Assembly: GCA_963752965.1 (NCBI GenBank)
Contig: CAVWAJ010000016.1
Location: forward strand, 434,001-498,000
Direction: 5' to 3'
From: QHXW01 sp963752965
GTDB lineage: Bacteria; Acidobacteriota; Terriglobia; Bryobacterales; Bryobacteraceae
DNA length: 64,000 nt
The notes below the pieces were generated by a model. That model was not told the DNA's origin. It did not search any database and saw only the letters and a program-made list of their open reading frames with translations. This document shows positions 51,879-60,875 of this stretch, piece after piece (position 1 is the stretch's first letter; each line of letters starts with the position of its first letter). Made by a program: the position numbers and the translations under genes.

Positions 51879-53249
51879 TCATTCCTCAGTCTGCCCGCCG
51901 TCCGGTTCCAATCCCATCTGCGCCAGCCGGTAGCGTAGAGCGTTGCGCGTGAGCCCCAGAGCCCGTGCCGCCTGGCTTTTGTTTCCGTTGGCTCTCTTGA
52001 GCGCCTCACGAATGAGCTCCTGCTCGTATTGATCGAGCGTCATGCCCGGCGGCAGTGCGAGTTCCGTGCCGGCGTTGCGCGGACGCGGTGCGTTGTCCAG
52101 CTTGATGTCGGCCGAATCGAGAGTCTCCCCGGTGCACATCACCACGCTGCGTTCGATCACGTTCTCCAATTCCCGCACGTTACCCGGCCAATGGTACGAC
52201 ATCAGCTTGCTCATCGCCGCCGGTGTGATAGTCTCGATCCGGTTTTCCGCCTCCGCCGCATATTTGCGCAGAAAGTGCTCCGCCAGAAACGGGATATCCT
52301 GCATCCGTTCGCGCAAAGGAATGATGTTGATCGGCACCACGTTCAGTCGGTAGTAAAGGTCTTCCCGAAACGTCCCTTGCTCGAGCGCCGCCCGCAGATC
52401 CTGATTCGTCGCGGCGATCACACGCACATCGATGTGGCGCGTCTTGTTGCTGCCCAGGCGCTCAAACTCACGCTCTTGCAGAATCCGCAGCAGCTTCACC
52501 TGAATCGAAGCCGGTACATCGCCGATCTCGTCCAGAAACACCGTGCCCGTGTCCGCCTGCTCGAACTTACCGGGCTTGGTTGTGTTCGCTCCCGTGAAGG
52601 CGCCCTTCTCGTATCCGAATAACTCGCTCTCCATCAGGTTTTCCGGAAGCGCCGTGCAATTGATCTTCACGAAGGGCCGGTCGCGGCGCGGCGAGTGAAA
52701 ATGAATCGCGCGCGCGATCAGGTCCTTGCCCACGCCACTCTCGCCCGCCAGCAGCACGGTCGCTCGGGAAGGCGCCACCCGCTCGATCGTCGCGAAGATT
52801 TCCTGCATCGCTGGGCTGCGCCCGATGATGTTGTCGAATTCGTAGCGTTTTCCCAGCTCCTCGCGCAGTTGGCGGTTCTCGTCCCGCAGCGCGCGCACCT
52901 CCAGCGCCTTCTGAACAACCGCCATCAGGTGATCGAGCGAGAAAGGCTTCAGGAGGAATTCGGCCGCGCCTGACTTCATCGCCTGTACGGCCACTTCAAT
53001 CGTGCCAAACGCCGTCATCACGATCACGGGCGCTTGCATGTTCTGCCGCCGAATGGCCGCCAGCAGTTCCAGCCCATCCATGCCCGGTAACTTCAGATCC
53101 GTCAGGACCAGATCCGCCCGCTCCGCCAGCTTGAGGCCTTCTTCGGCCGACGCCGCTTTGTCCACGTCATACCCGGCCGCCAAAAGTTGCAGCTCAATGA
53201 CGCGGCGCAGCTTTTCTTCATCGTCCACCACCAGGATGCGAGGCTTCAT
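51879..53249 (-). CDS. NtrC-family sigma-54 response regulator
   Basis: 456-aa regulator with receiver (Asp in VLTDLKLPGMDG), AAA+ domain (Walker A GESGVGKD, sigma-54 contact GAFTGA, Walker B VFLDEIGD) and a Fis-type DNA-binding helix-turn-helix (GNKSQAARALGLTRNALRYRL). It would activate sigma-54 promoters after phosphorylation. ATG at 53249 overlaps the partner kinase stop by 4 bases. Targets are unknown. Confidence 0.94.
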   Translation of the reverse strand: MKPRILVVDDEEKLRRVIELQLLAAGYDVDKAASAEEGLKLAERADLVLTDLKLPGMDGLELLAAIRRQNMQAPVIVMTAFGTIEVAVQAMKSGAAEFLLKPFSLDHLMAVVQKALEVRALRDENRQLREELGKRYEFDNIIGRSPAMQEIFATIERVAPSRATVLLAGESGVGKDLIARAIHFHSPRRDRPFVKINCTALPENLMESELFGYEKGAFTGANTTKPGKFEQADTGTVFLDEIGDVPASIQVKLLRILQEREFERLGSNKTRHIDVRVIAATNQDLRAALEQGTFREDLYYRLNVVPINIIPLRERMQDIPFLAEHFLRKYAAEAENRIETITPAAMSKLMSYHWPGNVRELENVIERSVVMCTGETLDSADIKLDNAPRPRNAGTELALPPGMTLDQYEQELIREALKRANGNKSQAARALGLTRNALRYRLAQMGLEPDGGQTEE

Positions 53250-54508
53250 GTTTTCTGTTGGATGGGCAGGAACACCCGGAAGATGCTACCCTTGCCGGGT
53301 TCGCTTTCCACCGCCATTCTACCGCCGTGTTCGTCCACGATCTTCGAAACAATGGCGAGCCCCAGCCCCACACCGTTACTTTTGGTGGTGAAAAACGGAT
53401 TAAAAATCTGCTCTTTGATCTTCGGATCGATGCCCGGGCCGCGGTCAATCACCGCCACCTCCGCCGTCCCGTCCACGCGCCGCGTCTTCAGCGTGATCGC
53501 CCCGCCTTCCTCACTCGCCTGCGCCGCGTTAAGCAGCAGGTTATAGAAAACGCGCTCCATCAACTCGGCGTCGAACGGAAACGGCGCCAGATCCGGGGAA
53601 TAGTTTTTGTAAACCGTCACTCGATGTTGCGGCGCATCGCGCTCCACCAGAGCCACCGCGCGATCCAGCACCTCAGCCAGATCCGCCGGCGCGAGCTTCA
53701 ATTGCATCGGTCGCGCGAAATCCAAGAATCGCGTCACGAGCGAGTTCGACCGGTCCACTTCGCTCGCAATGAACCCGGCAACCTCTCGCGCCACTGCGTT
53801 GTCCGCCGGCACGCTGCGCGACAGCATTTCCGCCGATGCCCGGATCGTCCCCAGCGGGTTCCGCAGCTCGTGCGCGAGGCCGGCGGAAAGCTGTCCCAGC
53901 GCCGCCAACCGGTCCGAACGCCGCACCGCGGCCTCGGCTTCGTTCAGGTTCCGGTTGGCCTCCGCCAACTCCTCCGCCGCCCTGCGATAATTGGCGGATT
54001 GTACGCGTAGCGCTTCCGCCAGCACATTCACCAGGTTTCCGACCACAGCGAGAAAGCACAACCGCATCACCAGAACCTGCACCTGATCCGGGTCAATCGT
54101 GTATCGCACAAAATCCACAAACAAAACGAATGAGAGGTAGGAGCCGCAGCACAGCAACGTAATCAGCCAGGAGCCAACCACCCCCAAATACGTGGCGGCC
54201 GAAATCATCGGGAGAAGCAGGACCAGGTAGTAATTGCCGTTCAGGCCTCCCACGCCCCAGCCTTCCCCCGTTTGCACGCCCGAATGCCCGATCAGCAGGT
54301 AGGCCAGCAACAATTCCAGTACGATCCACAGCACCTTACCGGGCGCCGTTCCCAATGCGGGTATTTTCGGACCGGCAATCTGCAAAGCTGCCAGCGCCAG
54401 CAGCAGAACAATTTCGTGTGCGTCCCGGGTTGGGCTTGCGGCCGCGAGACCAGCAAACAACACCAGCAGGAGAACGTCCTGCGGACGCAGCACCCTCATC
54501 CAGCTCAT
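53246..54508 (-). CDS. Membrane histidine kinase partner of the NtrC-type regulator
   Basis: 420-aa sensor kinase. The N-terminal part has six or so hydrophobic helices (about residues 10-160) and no large extracytoplasmic loop, so the signal is probably membrane-linked. The HisKA domain has GLAHELRNPLGTI and the ATPase has FFTTKSNGVGLGLAI. Start MSWMRVLRPQD at 54508 is taken; a longer frame from GTG at 54556 is possible. Forms an operon with the downstream regulator, and runs divergent from the S1 gene. Confidence 0.9.
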   Translation of the reverse strand: MSWMRVLRPQDVLLLVLFAGLAAASPTRDAHEIVLLLALAALQIAGPKIPALGTAPGKVLWIVLELLLAYLLIGHSGVQTGEGWGVGGLNGNYYLVLLLPMISAATYLGVVGSWLITLLCCGSYLSFVLFVDFVRYTIDPDQVQVLVMRLCFLAVVGNLVNVLAEALRVQSANYRRAAEELAEANRNLNEAEAAVRRSDRLAALGQLSAGLAHELRNPLGTIRASAEMLSRSVPADNAVAREVAGFIASEVDRSNSLVTRFLDFARPMQLKLAPADLAEVLDRAVALVERDAPQHRVTVYKNYSPDLAPFPFDAELMERVFYNLLLNAAQASEEGGAITLKTRRVDGTAEVAVIDRGPGIDPKIKEQIFNPFFTTKSNGVGLGLAIVSKIVDEHGGRMAVESEPGKGSIFRVFLPIQQKT

Positions 54509-54573
54509 CGTGGGTTCCCCTGGAGCCAAGTGTGATCTCATCCGCGATTGTGCCACAATAAAAAGAAAGTCTC

Positions 54574-56280
54574 ATGCCCAATCCAGTAGTGAGCCGCAAT
54601 CCCGAAGCCAGCGGTGCGGACCCAGACCCTTCTTTCGGCGATATTCTTTCCCAGTTCGAACAGGCCCACGCCTCACCCGCCGAGGCCGATAGCGGACGCG
54701 AAGGCGTTGTGATTGCCGTCACCGGAGACTCGGTCCTCGTCGATATCGGCTGGAAGATCGAGGGCATCCTGCCCGCTTCTGAGTTCCCCGAGGGAATTCA
54801 TCCCGGCGACAAGCTCCGCGTCGGCGTCAACGGGCGCAATGAAGAGGGTTATTATCGGCTCTCCAAGCTCAAAGTGCAGCGGCCCAAGGACTGGAGCGGC
54901 CTCGAGAAAGCGTTTCAGGAAAAGCGCGCCATCGCGGGTGTCGTCAGCGGTGTGATCAAGGGTGGTCTCAGCGTCGATGTCGGCGTGCGCGCATTCATGC
55001 CCGCCTCACGCAGTGGAGCCAAAGACGCTGCCGAGATGGAGAAGCTCGTCGGGCAGGAAATCACCTGCAAGATCATCAAGCTCGATGTCGCCGACGAGGA
55101 TGTGGTGGTCGACCGTCGCGTGGTCGTCGAGGAAGAAGAAGCCAAAGCGCGCGACCAGCGCCTAGCGGACCTCAAGGAAGGCATGGTCGTTCCCGGCACG
55201 GTGCGCACCTTGACCGATTTCGGCGCCTTCGTCGATATCGGCGGCGTCGATGGTCTGCTTCATGTGACCGACATGTCCTGGGGCCGTGTCAACAAGCCCG
55301 CCGATCTGCTCAAGGCCGGCGACCAGGTCGATGTCCAGATTCTCAAAATTGAGCAGCACGGCACAGGCAAGCGCGGGCGCCGCATCTCGCTCGGCTTGAA
55401 ACAGCTCCAGGCCGACCCGTGGACCGCTGCGGCCGAAAAGTACACAGCCGGTGAGCGGATTCGAGGGGTGGTCACGCGCGTCACCGATTTTGGTGCGTTT
55501 GTCGAACTGGAACCCGGCGTCGAAGGCCTCATTCACCTGTCAGAGCTTTCCTGGTCCAGGAAAGTGCGCAAACCGTCTGACGTCGTTAAGCCGGGTGATT
55601 CGGTCGAGGTCGTGGTGCTCGGCGTGAGTGCCGGCGAGCGTCGGATCTCTCTCGGCTTGAAGCAGGCCCTGGGCGACCCTTGGGAGCAAGCGGAGAAAAG
55701 ATTTCCGGCCGGCAGCGTTGTCGAGGGACCCATCACCAGCCTCACCAACTTCGGCGCCTTCGTGCAGCTCGATGAAGGTATCGAGGGCATGATCCACGTC
55801 GGCGATATCAGCGCGGAAAAACGCATCAATCATCCCCAGGAAGCACTCAAAGTCGGCCAGGCCGTCCGGGCTGCCGTGTTGGAAGTCGATCGCGCCAAGC
55901 GCCGCATTCGCCTGGGCCTCAAACAGCTTCAGCCCACCTCGATCGACGAGTATATCGCCGAGCACAAGGAAGGCGATGTGGTGAGCGGACGGGTGGCGGA
56001 CGTTTCGCGCGGCAAGGCGGTTGTCGAGCTCGGCGAAGGCATTCAGGCCTATTGCAACATCGGGCAAGCCGACTCGAAGCAGGCTCCGCTTAGCGCCGAG
56101 CCCGCGAAAGCCGATCTCTCCGCTCTCAGTTCCATGCTCGCCGCCAAATGGAAACACAGTCAGGCGGGCGGAGCATCGGAAGGCAAACGTGAACCTGCCC
56201 GTTCCGGTCAGATTCGCAGTTTCCGCATTCTGAAACTCGATCCTGGTCAGAAGAAAATCGAGCTCGAACTGGCGAGCTGA
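54574..56280 (+). CDS. rpsA: Ribosomal protein S1 (S1 RNA-binding repeats)
   Basis: 568-aa protein with an N-terminal linker and about six S1 OB-fold repeats. Repeats with the consensus G-x-V-x6-F-G-A-F-V are clear at DFGAFVDIGG, DFGAFVELEPG and NFGAFVQLDEG, each followed by RISLGLKQ. S1 binds mRNA leaders and places them on the 30S subunit. Length matches S1 of many bacteria. The first two repeats are diverged (VLVDIGWKIEGILP and LSVDVGVRAFMP), as in S1 itself. Start ATG at 54574. Confidence 0.9.
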   Translation: MPNPVVSRNPEASGADPDPSFGDILSQFEQAHASPAEADSGREGVVIAVTGDSVLVDIGWKIEGILPASEFPEGIHPGDKLRVGVNGRNEEGYYRLSKLKVQRPKDWSGLEKAFQEKRAIAGVVSGVIKGGLSVDVGVRAFMPASRSGAKDAAEMEKLVGQEITCKIIKLDVADEDVVVDRRVVVEEEEAKARDQRLADLKEGMVVPGTVRTLTDFGAFVDIGGVDGLLHVTDMSWGRVNKPADLLKAGDQVDVQILKIEQHGTGKRGRRISLGLKQLQADPWTAAAEKYTAGERIRGVVTRVTDFGAFVELEPGVEGLIHLSELSWSRKVRKPSDVVKPGDSVEVVVLGVSAGERRISLGLKQALGDPWEQAEKRFPAGSVVEGPITSLTNFGAFVQLDEGIEGMIHVGDISAEKRINHPQEALKVGQAVRAAVLEVDRAKRRIRLGLKQLQPTSIDEYIAEHKEGDVVSGRVADVSRGKAVVELGEGIQAYCNIGQADSKQAPLSAEPAKADLSALSSMLAAKWKHSQAGGASEGKREPARSGQIRSFRILKLDPGQKKIELELAS

Positions 56281-56287
56281 TCGTGGC

Positions 56288-56326
56288 GCACGCTTCAGCG
56301 TGCCGGGTTGAACTTCAGTTCAACCC
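56288..56326. repeat. Tandem TTCA-loop hairpins between convergent genes
   Basis: Two perfect hairpins in a row. GCACGC-TTCA-GCGTGC is at 56288-56303. GGGTTGAAC-TTCA-GTTCAACCC is at 56305-56326. Both have the same loop. They lie between the S1 gene and the convergent cyclophilin gene. They may act as a bidirectional terminator, or be a REP-like dispersed element; no U-run is present. Confidence 0.6.
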
Positions 56327-56345
56327 CTTCCACCAACCGGCCTAA

Positions 56346-57035
56346 TCAGTTCTTCGCCGGCGCGGCTGCCTTCTTGGCTGTGCCCGTCTTCTTGGTCGGG
56401 GCTGGCGCCGGTGGCGGCCCAACGCGCTCGAGCTTGATGCTCAGGATCTTCACCGGAGTCTTCGGCTTGTCATTGGAATCGCGCGGCACCGCACCGATCT
56501 TGTGCACTACATCCTGACCTTCGATCACTTGCCCGAAAATGGTGTGCTTCCCGTTCAAATAAGTAGGCGTACCATCCGTGATAAAGAACTGCGTGCTGCC
56601 CGTATGCGGTTCACCAATGTTGGCCATGGCTAGGCGCCCTGGGACGTCGAACTGGAGTGTCGGGACAAATTCGTCCGCAATGGTATAACCGGCGTCGTAG
56701 GTACCCTTGCCGATTGGGTCACCCCCCTGAATCATGAACCCCGGAATCACGCGATGAAATGCTACTCCCGTGAAAAACGGCCGCTTCACCATTTGCCCTG
56801 TCTTGGGATCGCGAAACTCTCTCGTCCCTCGGACCAGGCTCGTGAAGTTCCGCACAGTAATGGGAGTTTCCTTCTCGAACAACCGTAGGGTGATGACGCC
56901 CTGCGAGGTCGTCATCACGGCGTATAGGCCGTTCTCGCGCGCTGGTTTCGGCTGCGCTGCGTCACCTTGTGCCGCCGGCGGCGTCTGCGCCGCGAGTGTG
57001 CCTCCAATCAAAACTAGAGCTGCCAATCGAATCAT
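56346..57035 (-). CDS. Exported cyclophilin-type peptidyl-prolyl isomerase
   Basis: 229-aa protein with a signal peptide (MIRLAALVLIGGTLAAQ), a Pro/Ala linker and a cyclophilin domain. The active-site block FHRVIPGFMIQGGDP carries the catalytic Arg; STQFFIT and GKHTIFGQVIEG match the family. A C-terminal Lys/Ala/Pro-rich tail follows. It likely assists folding in the periplasm. Confidence 0.93.
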   Translation of the reverse strand: MIRLAALVLIGGTLAAQTPPAAQGDAAQPKPARENGLYAVMTTSQGVITLRLFEKETPITVRNFTSLVRGTREFRDPKTGQMVKRPFFTGVAFHRVIPGFMIQGGDPIGKGTYDAGYTIADEFVPTLQFDVPGRLAMANIGEPHTGSTQFFITDGTPTYLNGKHTIFGQVIEGQDVVHKIGAVPRDSNDKPKTPVKILSIKLERVGPPPAPAPTKKTGTAKKAAAPAKN

Positions 57036-57189
57036 TGCGGTTAATCCTCGCTACGAAAGTATAGAGTAACGAAGCATTATACTGAAATGCGGTCCCTGGC
57101 GGAGGTAACCCCGGCTTCGAAGCGTTCGCCCTTCACTGGGAAACCGGGGTATGATGATTCGATTGAATAAGGATCAGGGAAGGTTGTGT

Positions 57190-57561
57190 ATGAAAAGAGC
57201 ATTTTTGATTTTGCCATTTCTGGCGCTGGCCCTAAGCGGTGCGGATATTTCAGGAAAGTGGTCCGGCACCATTGATGTCGAAGATGCGGGGAACACGACG
57301 GAGGTGCAAGTCGAGCTGGTGCAGAAGGCGGATACGGTCTCTGGAAAAATCGGCCGCACCGGCGGCGGAGACGAAGGCACCATCCGCAACGGCAAGGTGG
57401 ACGGCGAGAAGGTTTCCTTTGAGGTTGTCTCCGCTCAGGCCACCAACCCTTTCAAGTTCACGCTGACCTTGGTGAACGGTCACCTCGAAGGTGAAATGAA
57501 GGGATCCGTCGACGACGGTGAAATCGTCGGCAAAGTGAAATTAAATCGCGCAACCCCGTAG
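57190..57561 (+). CDS. Small exported protein of unknown family
   Basis: 123-aa protein with signal peptide (MKRAFLILPFLALALSGADI) and a body of short beta strands (GKWSGTIDVE..., TEVQVELVQKADTVSGKI..., GTIRNGKVDGEKVSFEV). The pattern suggests a lipocalin-like or beta-sandwich fold, often seen in small secreted acidobacterial proteins. Start ATG at 57190 (MKRAF) preferred to a frame from 57151. Confidence 0.72.
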   Translation: MKRAFLILPFLALALSGADISGKWSGTIDVEDAGNTTEVQVELVQKADTVSGKIGRTGGGDEGTIRNGKVDGEKVSFEVVSAQATNPFKFTLTLVNGHLEGEMKGSVDDGEIVGKVKLNRATP

Positions 57562-57580
57562 CGTCGATCGATAACAGTAG

Positions 57581-57600
57581 GGGCCGGATATCTCCGGCCC
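57581..57600. terminator. Hairpin between convergent genes
   Basis: GGGCCGGA (57581-57588), loop TATC, TCCGGCCC (57593-57600): a perfect 8-bp stem lying 20 bp after the small exported protein gene and just after the end of the ATP-grasp gene on the other strand. No U-run on either side, so it may stop transcription only weakly. Confidence 0.5.
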
Positions 57601-57602
57601 AA

Positions 57603-58958
57603 CTACTTCTGGTCGAGAATGAAGGTCGCCGCGAGACCGCCTGACGAGGAATAAGCGCCGGCAGCCCCCCCCGAGAGCCAGCTCGCACACCCAGAGACCT
57701 TTCCCAGAAACGTCTGGGGATGCACGTCCACCTGCATCTCGCGATACTCCAGATGCCCGTAAGTCATCATCGGGAAGACCGACATCGCCGGTTCCACTCT
57801 TTCCTGAACTACGTACGGCGACCGCTGCGACTGCCGGACCGCCCGCTCCCACGCCATCTGATCCAGGTCCGAGCCCACAAAGCTCTGCTGATCGCTGTAA
57901 TCGTCGTTGGGCTTGAGCACCAGCTTTTCGCGATGCTGGTGAATGAAATCAAGCAGGTCGATGGTCCGCTCCCGGTAAGCCGTCTTGCCCGGCGTCACGA
58001 GGCGCGTCCACGGCACGTGGTCACGAATGGCCTTGCGTTCCACTGCTGGGAACTTCGCGGTCAACGTTTCGTCGGTGAGCAAGCCAAACAGCGCCTTCTT
58101 GTGGGTCATTTCCGACCGGAAACTGTTCACTACGCAAACCACGTGATCTCGATACGCCTGCACCAGCGGATGCGAAAGGTCGAAACGCATCAGGAACTCT
58201 TGGACGCTGATGCGGCGGTAGATCAGGTTGATCTCGAAATTGCCGCTGCGCAGCACGCCGTTGCGGTATTCCAGTTGTTCAGGGGAGACAATTTCCGTCT
58301 CATAACCCGCTTCCCGGAAGAAGTCACGGAATAACTGGTATTCGCCCTGCCCGTTCCCCGCAAACGGCGCCCGGAATTCCAGAATGGCGATGTTGGGCTT
58401 CTTGGGCCCGGCGAACTGTTTGTACGCCTTGAGCAGCGCCGACAAAAAGTATTTCTTCCCTCCAATGCGCGTCAGCGTGTACTGCTTGCGAAATTCCTTC
58501 ACCGGCGGGCAGTCGTAGAAAATATCGGCGAGCCCTTCGGCCCACGCCAAGCCCGAGGGCGAGTCGGCGTTATACTGCACTACCTGCAGTGTCCCGTTCG
58601 AAAGATGCAGGTCGAATCGCGCCGCCACCTCCGACATGTGATACCCCGGGTCCACCGCCGCCAGCATTTTCTCGGCCGGCAGCAACTGCACACGCGCCAG
58701 CAGCGCGGGCGTGGCCAGGGTCATCTGCTCCATGCGCTCGATGGCCGACATGAGCGCTTCACCAGTCTTCACCATCGACTCATACTGCTTGCGAGTCACG
58801 AAGTTGGGGCGAAGAAAAGGGCAAAGCAGGCGGCCACCCGCGGATAGCCGCTCGGCCTCCATCTGCTCATGCAGGATTTTGACCCACGAGAGATCCTTGT
58901 GTGGAGGCGCTTCCAGGATCTTGTTGTAACGGCTGATCGCCTCTTGAAGGTGCGACAT
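57603..58958 (-). CDS. Circularly permuted ATP-grasp-like protein
   Basis: 451-aa soluble protein. It lacks a signal peptide. Segments VVQYNADSPSGLAWAEG and KLVLKPNDDYSDQQSFVG fit the circularly permuted ATP-grasp/glutathionylspermidine synthase-like group, where an N/D-rich segment binds Mg-ATP. YVVQERVEPAMSVFPM near the C-terminus is also typical. A substrate for ligation cannot be named. It ends 2 bp from the hairpin at 57581-57600. Confidence 0.62.
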   Translation of the reverse strand: MSHLQEAISRYNKILEAPPHKDLSWVKILHEQMEAERLSAGGRLLCPFLRPNFVTRKQYESMVKTGEALMSAIERMEQMTLATPALLARVQLLPAEKMLAAVDPGYHMSEVAARFDLHLSNGTLQVVQYNADSPSGLAWAEGLADIFYDCPPVKEFRKQYTLTRIGGKKYFLSALLKAYKQFAGPKKPNIAILEFRAPFAGNGQGEYQLFRDFFREAGYETEIVSPEQLEYRNGVLRSGNFEINLIYRRISVQEFLMRFDLSHPLVQAYRDHVVCVVNSFRSEMTHKKALFGLLTDETLTAKFPAVERKAIRDHVPWTRLVTPGKTAYRERTIDLLDFIHQHREKLVLKPNDDYSDQQSFVGSDLDQMAWERAVRQSQRSPYVVQERVEPAMSVFPMMTYGHLEYREMQVDVHPQTFLGKVSGCASWLSGGAAGAYSSSGGLAATFILDQK

Positions 58959-59181
58959 TTATAAAAAACACCGATTGAAATTGATGCTTTTAGTATCGCA
59001 TGGCAAGACGAGTGCCAAAACAAATAGACCCATCAACCATATGAAAATAAATAACTTAAAGTTCTTGCCGAGCCTCATGTAAAAGTATGCTGTGACGGCG
59101 GAAGTCCGGTTTCGCCCATGCCGGAAGGCCCGGAGCGGGAACGGCCGTACCTAGTTTTGTTCGGGGAGGCGATTGCGGTTT

Positions 59182-59215
59182 GCGTCTCCCGCATTTTCTC
59201 GCGCGCGGGAGATGC
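59182..59215. terminator. Candidate hairpin downstream of the AT-hook gene
   Basis: GCGTCTCCCGC (59182-59192) and GCGGGAGATGC (59205-59215) form an 11-bp stem with one G-T pair, 12 bp after the end of the AT-hook gene. No U-run follows. Confidence 0.4.
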
Positions 59216-59226
59216 GGTGACTCAGA

Positions 59227-59517
59227 TCAGGCTGCTTCGAACGGTCCCGCCTGAGGGGATTCGTCCAGTAGAACGGATTGACCCGCCGCCATGGCTCGAA
59301 CCGGGCGCTCCGCTACACCGGCAAGCGGACGGTTGACGCGCGGCATTCGATTCTTGCTGCCCCGCGGACGGCCGCGTTTCCTCGCGGCGGAGAGGATGGC
59401 CGGCGGTCTGCCGCGACGATGCTCGCGGCTCTGCGCCAGCTGTTCCAGGTTCATGATTACCGCATCCAGTTGCTCACGCTCCTGGCGCAGTGCTGCCAAT
59501 ATTCTATTTACATCCAT
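59227..59517 (-). CDS. Small AT-hook protein
   Basis: 96-aa protein. The N-terminus forms a coiled coil (MDVNRILAALRQEREQLDAVIMNLEQL), followed by two AT-hook-like motifs, RRGRPPA and KRGRPRGSKN, each with the core RGRP that grips the AT minor groove. The C-terminal part is low in complexity. A GGGAGG ribosome site precedes ATG at 59517. It may organise DNA or act as a small regulator; it is followed by a stem-loop. Confidence 0.68.
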   Translation of the reverse strand: MDVNRILAALRQEREQLDAVIMNLEQLAQSREHRRGRPPAILSAARKRGRPRGSKNRMPRVNRPLAGVAERPVRAMAAGQSVLLDESPQAGPFEAA

Positions 59518-60000
59518 CACGCCTCCCGGTATTTAACACGTCCGTAAAACTTCCCCCACCTCTTATTTATACACTCCGAACGCCGTTCTTCAAAGCAGAA
59601 TTTGAAAAATTTAGTCCGTATTTCCTCAGAAATTGCTTGGTGTATTTTCAGACAATTGCCCGGAATGAGCGGTGGATTAGCTGTGAAAAAACATCCGCAG
59701 TAAAAGGTGTTTTACCGACTCGCCCATGGCATCGACGCCCAGGTGCCGGCGCGGTAGATGCCTGGCTCGAGAACAGTGTAAGATCTTAGTGGAGCGTGTC
59801 TGCAAAGCAGGTGACGGCCTCTCATTTTTGATCCAACAGTCAAAAATAGGGAGTCCGGCTCGATCAAATCGCGCTGGTGAGCAGGCTCCGGCAGGGGCAG
59901 CCCTGAATGGAGAAGCCTAAAGGCGCTCGGCGGATACCCGCCCCGTCCACAAAGTGGGGGTCAAAACGGGGGTCGCACGGCCCAGTGGCACGCTCCAACT
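59518..60000. other. 483-bp gap without a supported gene
   Basis: No convincing reading frame on either strand; open frames here lack ribosome sites or coding character. Its 5' part (59540-59700) is A/T-rich. The rest is GC-rich and lacks a tRNA shape. It probably holds the promoter of the AT-hook gene (minus strand). Confidence 0.45.
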
Positions 60001-60186
60001 TCATCCGTGGCCGAAGTGCATCAGCCAGCCAATCGCGAATAATGCCGCGATGAAACATCCGAAGACATATAGGCCATAATTGAGGCGTTCGCGGTCCGTA
60101 CGCTTGCTCACCACTCCGAGTACCACAGAAGCAAATAGCGCAAACAAAAATGAAGCCTCGAAGTGCGAAAGGGTCATTTTAGGCAT
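60001..60186 (-). CDS. Small two-helix membrane protein
   Basis: 61-aa protein with two transmembrane helices (about residues 9-27 and 36-55) and short polar ends. Start ATG at 60186 overlaps the stop of the next-upstream membrane protein gene by one base (TGATG), so the two are coupled. No family recognised. Confidence 0.65.
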   Translation of the reverse strand: MPKMTLSHFEASFLFALFASVVLGVVSKRTDRERLNYGLYVFGCFIAALFAIGWLMHFGHG

Positions 60187-60605
60187 CAGCTCTTTCTCCC
60201 TCCCGCGATTTCATAGGCGTCCACCATCGCCAGGATATTGAGCAGACCGGCCGTCACCAGAAACTTAGTGCCGTAGTCGTGAACCGCGCCGGCCAAGTCC
60301 GGTTGGGCATATCCGAGCCATGTGGTCAGTAGGTACAGAATGCCGGAAGCGATGTCGCCGGCAAATCCCCCCCAGTTGATCAAAATGGTTAGAATGTCTC
60401 CGGACTGCGGCTTGAACATCGCGCCCCGCATCAGCAGACCGAGCGCGAACATGCAGGTGATTGAGACCGCCAGCAAAACGCCGCGGCCCCGGCGCTTCAA
60501 CAGAAAATGTCCGCCGCCAGGCACCAGCCAGCCGACCGCGACCGGCGCCAGCCAGACGTTTAACGGCGGCATCGGTTCCTTCACCGCCTTCTCTTTTTCT
60601 GCCAT
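60186..60605 (-). CDS. Four-helix membrane protein (DUF6677-like)
   Basis: 139-aa membrane protein. WLAPVAVGWLVPGGGHFLLKRRGRGVLLA is followed by further hydrophobic helices and the ending NILAMVDAYEIAGGRKS. The GGGHF/LxKRxRG pattern resembles small TM2-like or DUF6677 proteins of Acidobacteria. Function unknown. Coupled to the small protein gene downstream. Its start is 33 bp from the divergent TPR operon. Confidence 0.62.
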   Translation of the reverse strand: MAEKEKAVKEPMPPLNVWLAPVAVGWLVPGGGHFLLKRRGRGVLLAVSITCMFALGLLMRGAMFKPQSGDILTILINWGGFAGDIASGILYLLTTWLGYAQPDLAGAVHDYGTKFLVTAGLLNILAMVDAYEIAGGRKS

Positions 60606-60638
60606 AGGTAATCTATCATTGTAGAATATCAGTGGCCT

Positions 60639-60875
60639 ATGACGCCGCTACTGCTATTGGCGTTTCTCGCTTCGGGTGATGTGGAAAAATTAACGAAGCT
60701 TGTGATCGAGTCCGGCCGCGTGGTCGAAATCGCGACTCCGCCTTCGGAACGGCTCGCTCCGCCACCGAAAATCGCCCCCGGCGCCCCACCGCTGGTCAGC
60801 TTCCGGCTGTTCGACGGCAGGATGCGCCACCGTTTCAGCAATCTCGATCTGGTCATGGACGATGCGGGGCATTAG
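60639..60875 (+). CDS. Small exported protein preceding the TPR gene
   Basis: 78-aa protein with a hydrophobic N-terminus (MTPLLLLAFLASGD) and a Pro-rich middle. It overlaps the TPR gene by 14 bases, so it is probably translated, but the sequence has no recognised domain. Confidence 0.5.
   Translation: MTPLLLLAFLASGDVEKLTKLVIESGRVVEIATPPSERLAPPPKIAPGAPPLVSFRLFDGRMRHRFSNLDLVMDDAGH

Noticed and set aside
59518..60000. tRNA or other structural RNA in the long gap
   Set aside because: No cloverleaf with a TTCGA T-loop and acceptor stem could be built; none was found anywhere in the window.
59864..60058. 64-codon minus-strand frame overlapping the small membrane gene
   Set aside because: Overlaps a better-supported gene and has no coding features.
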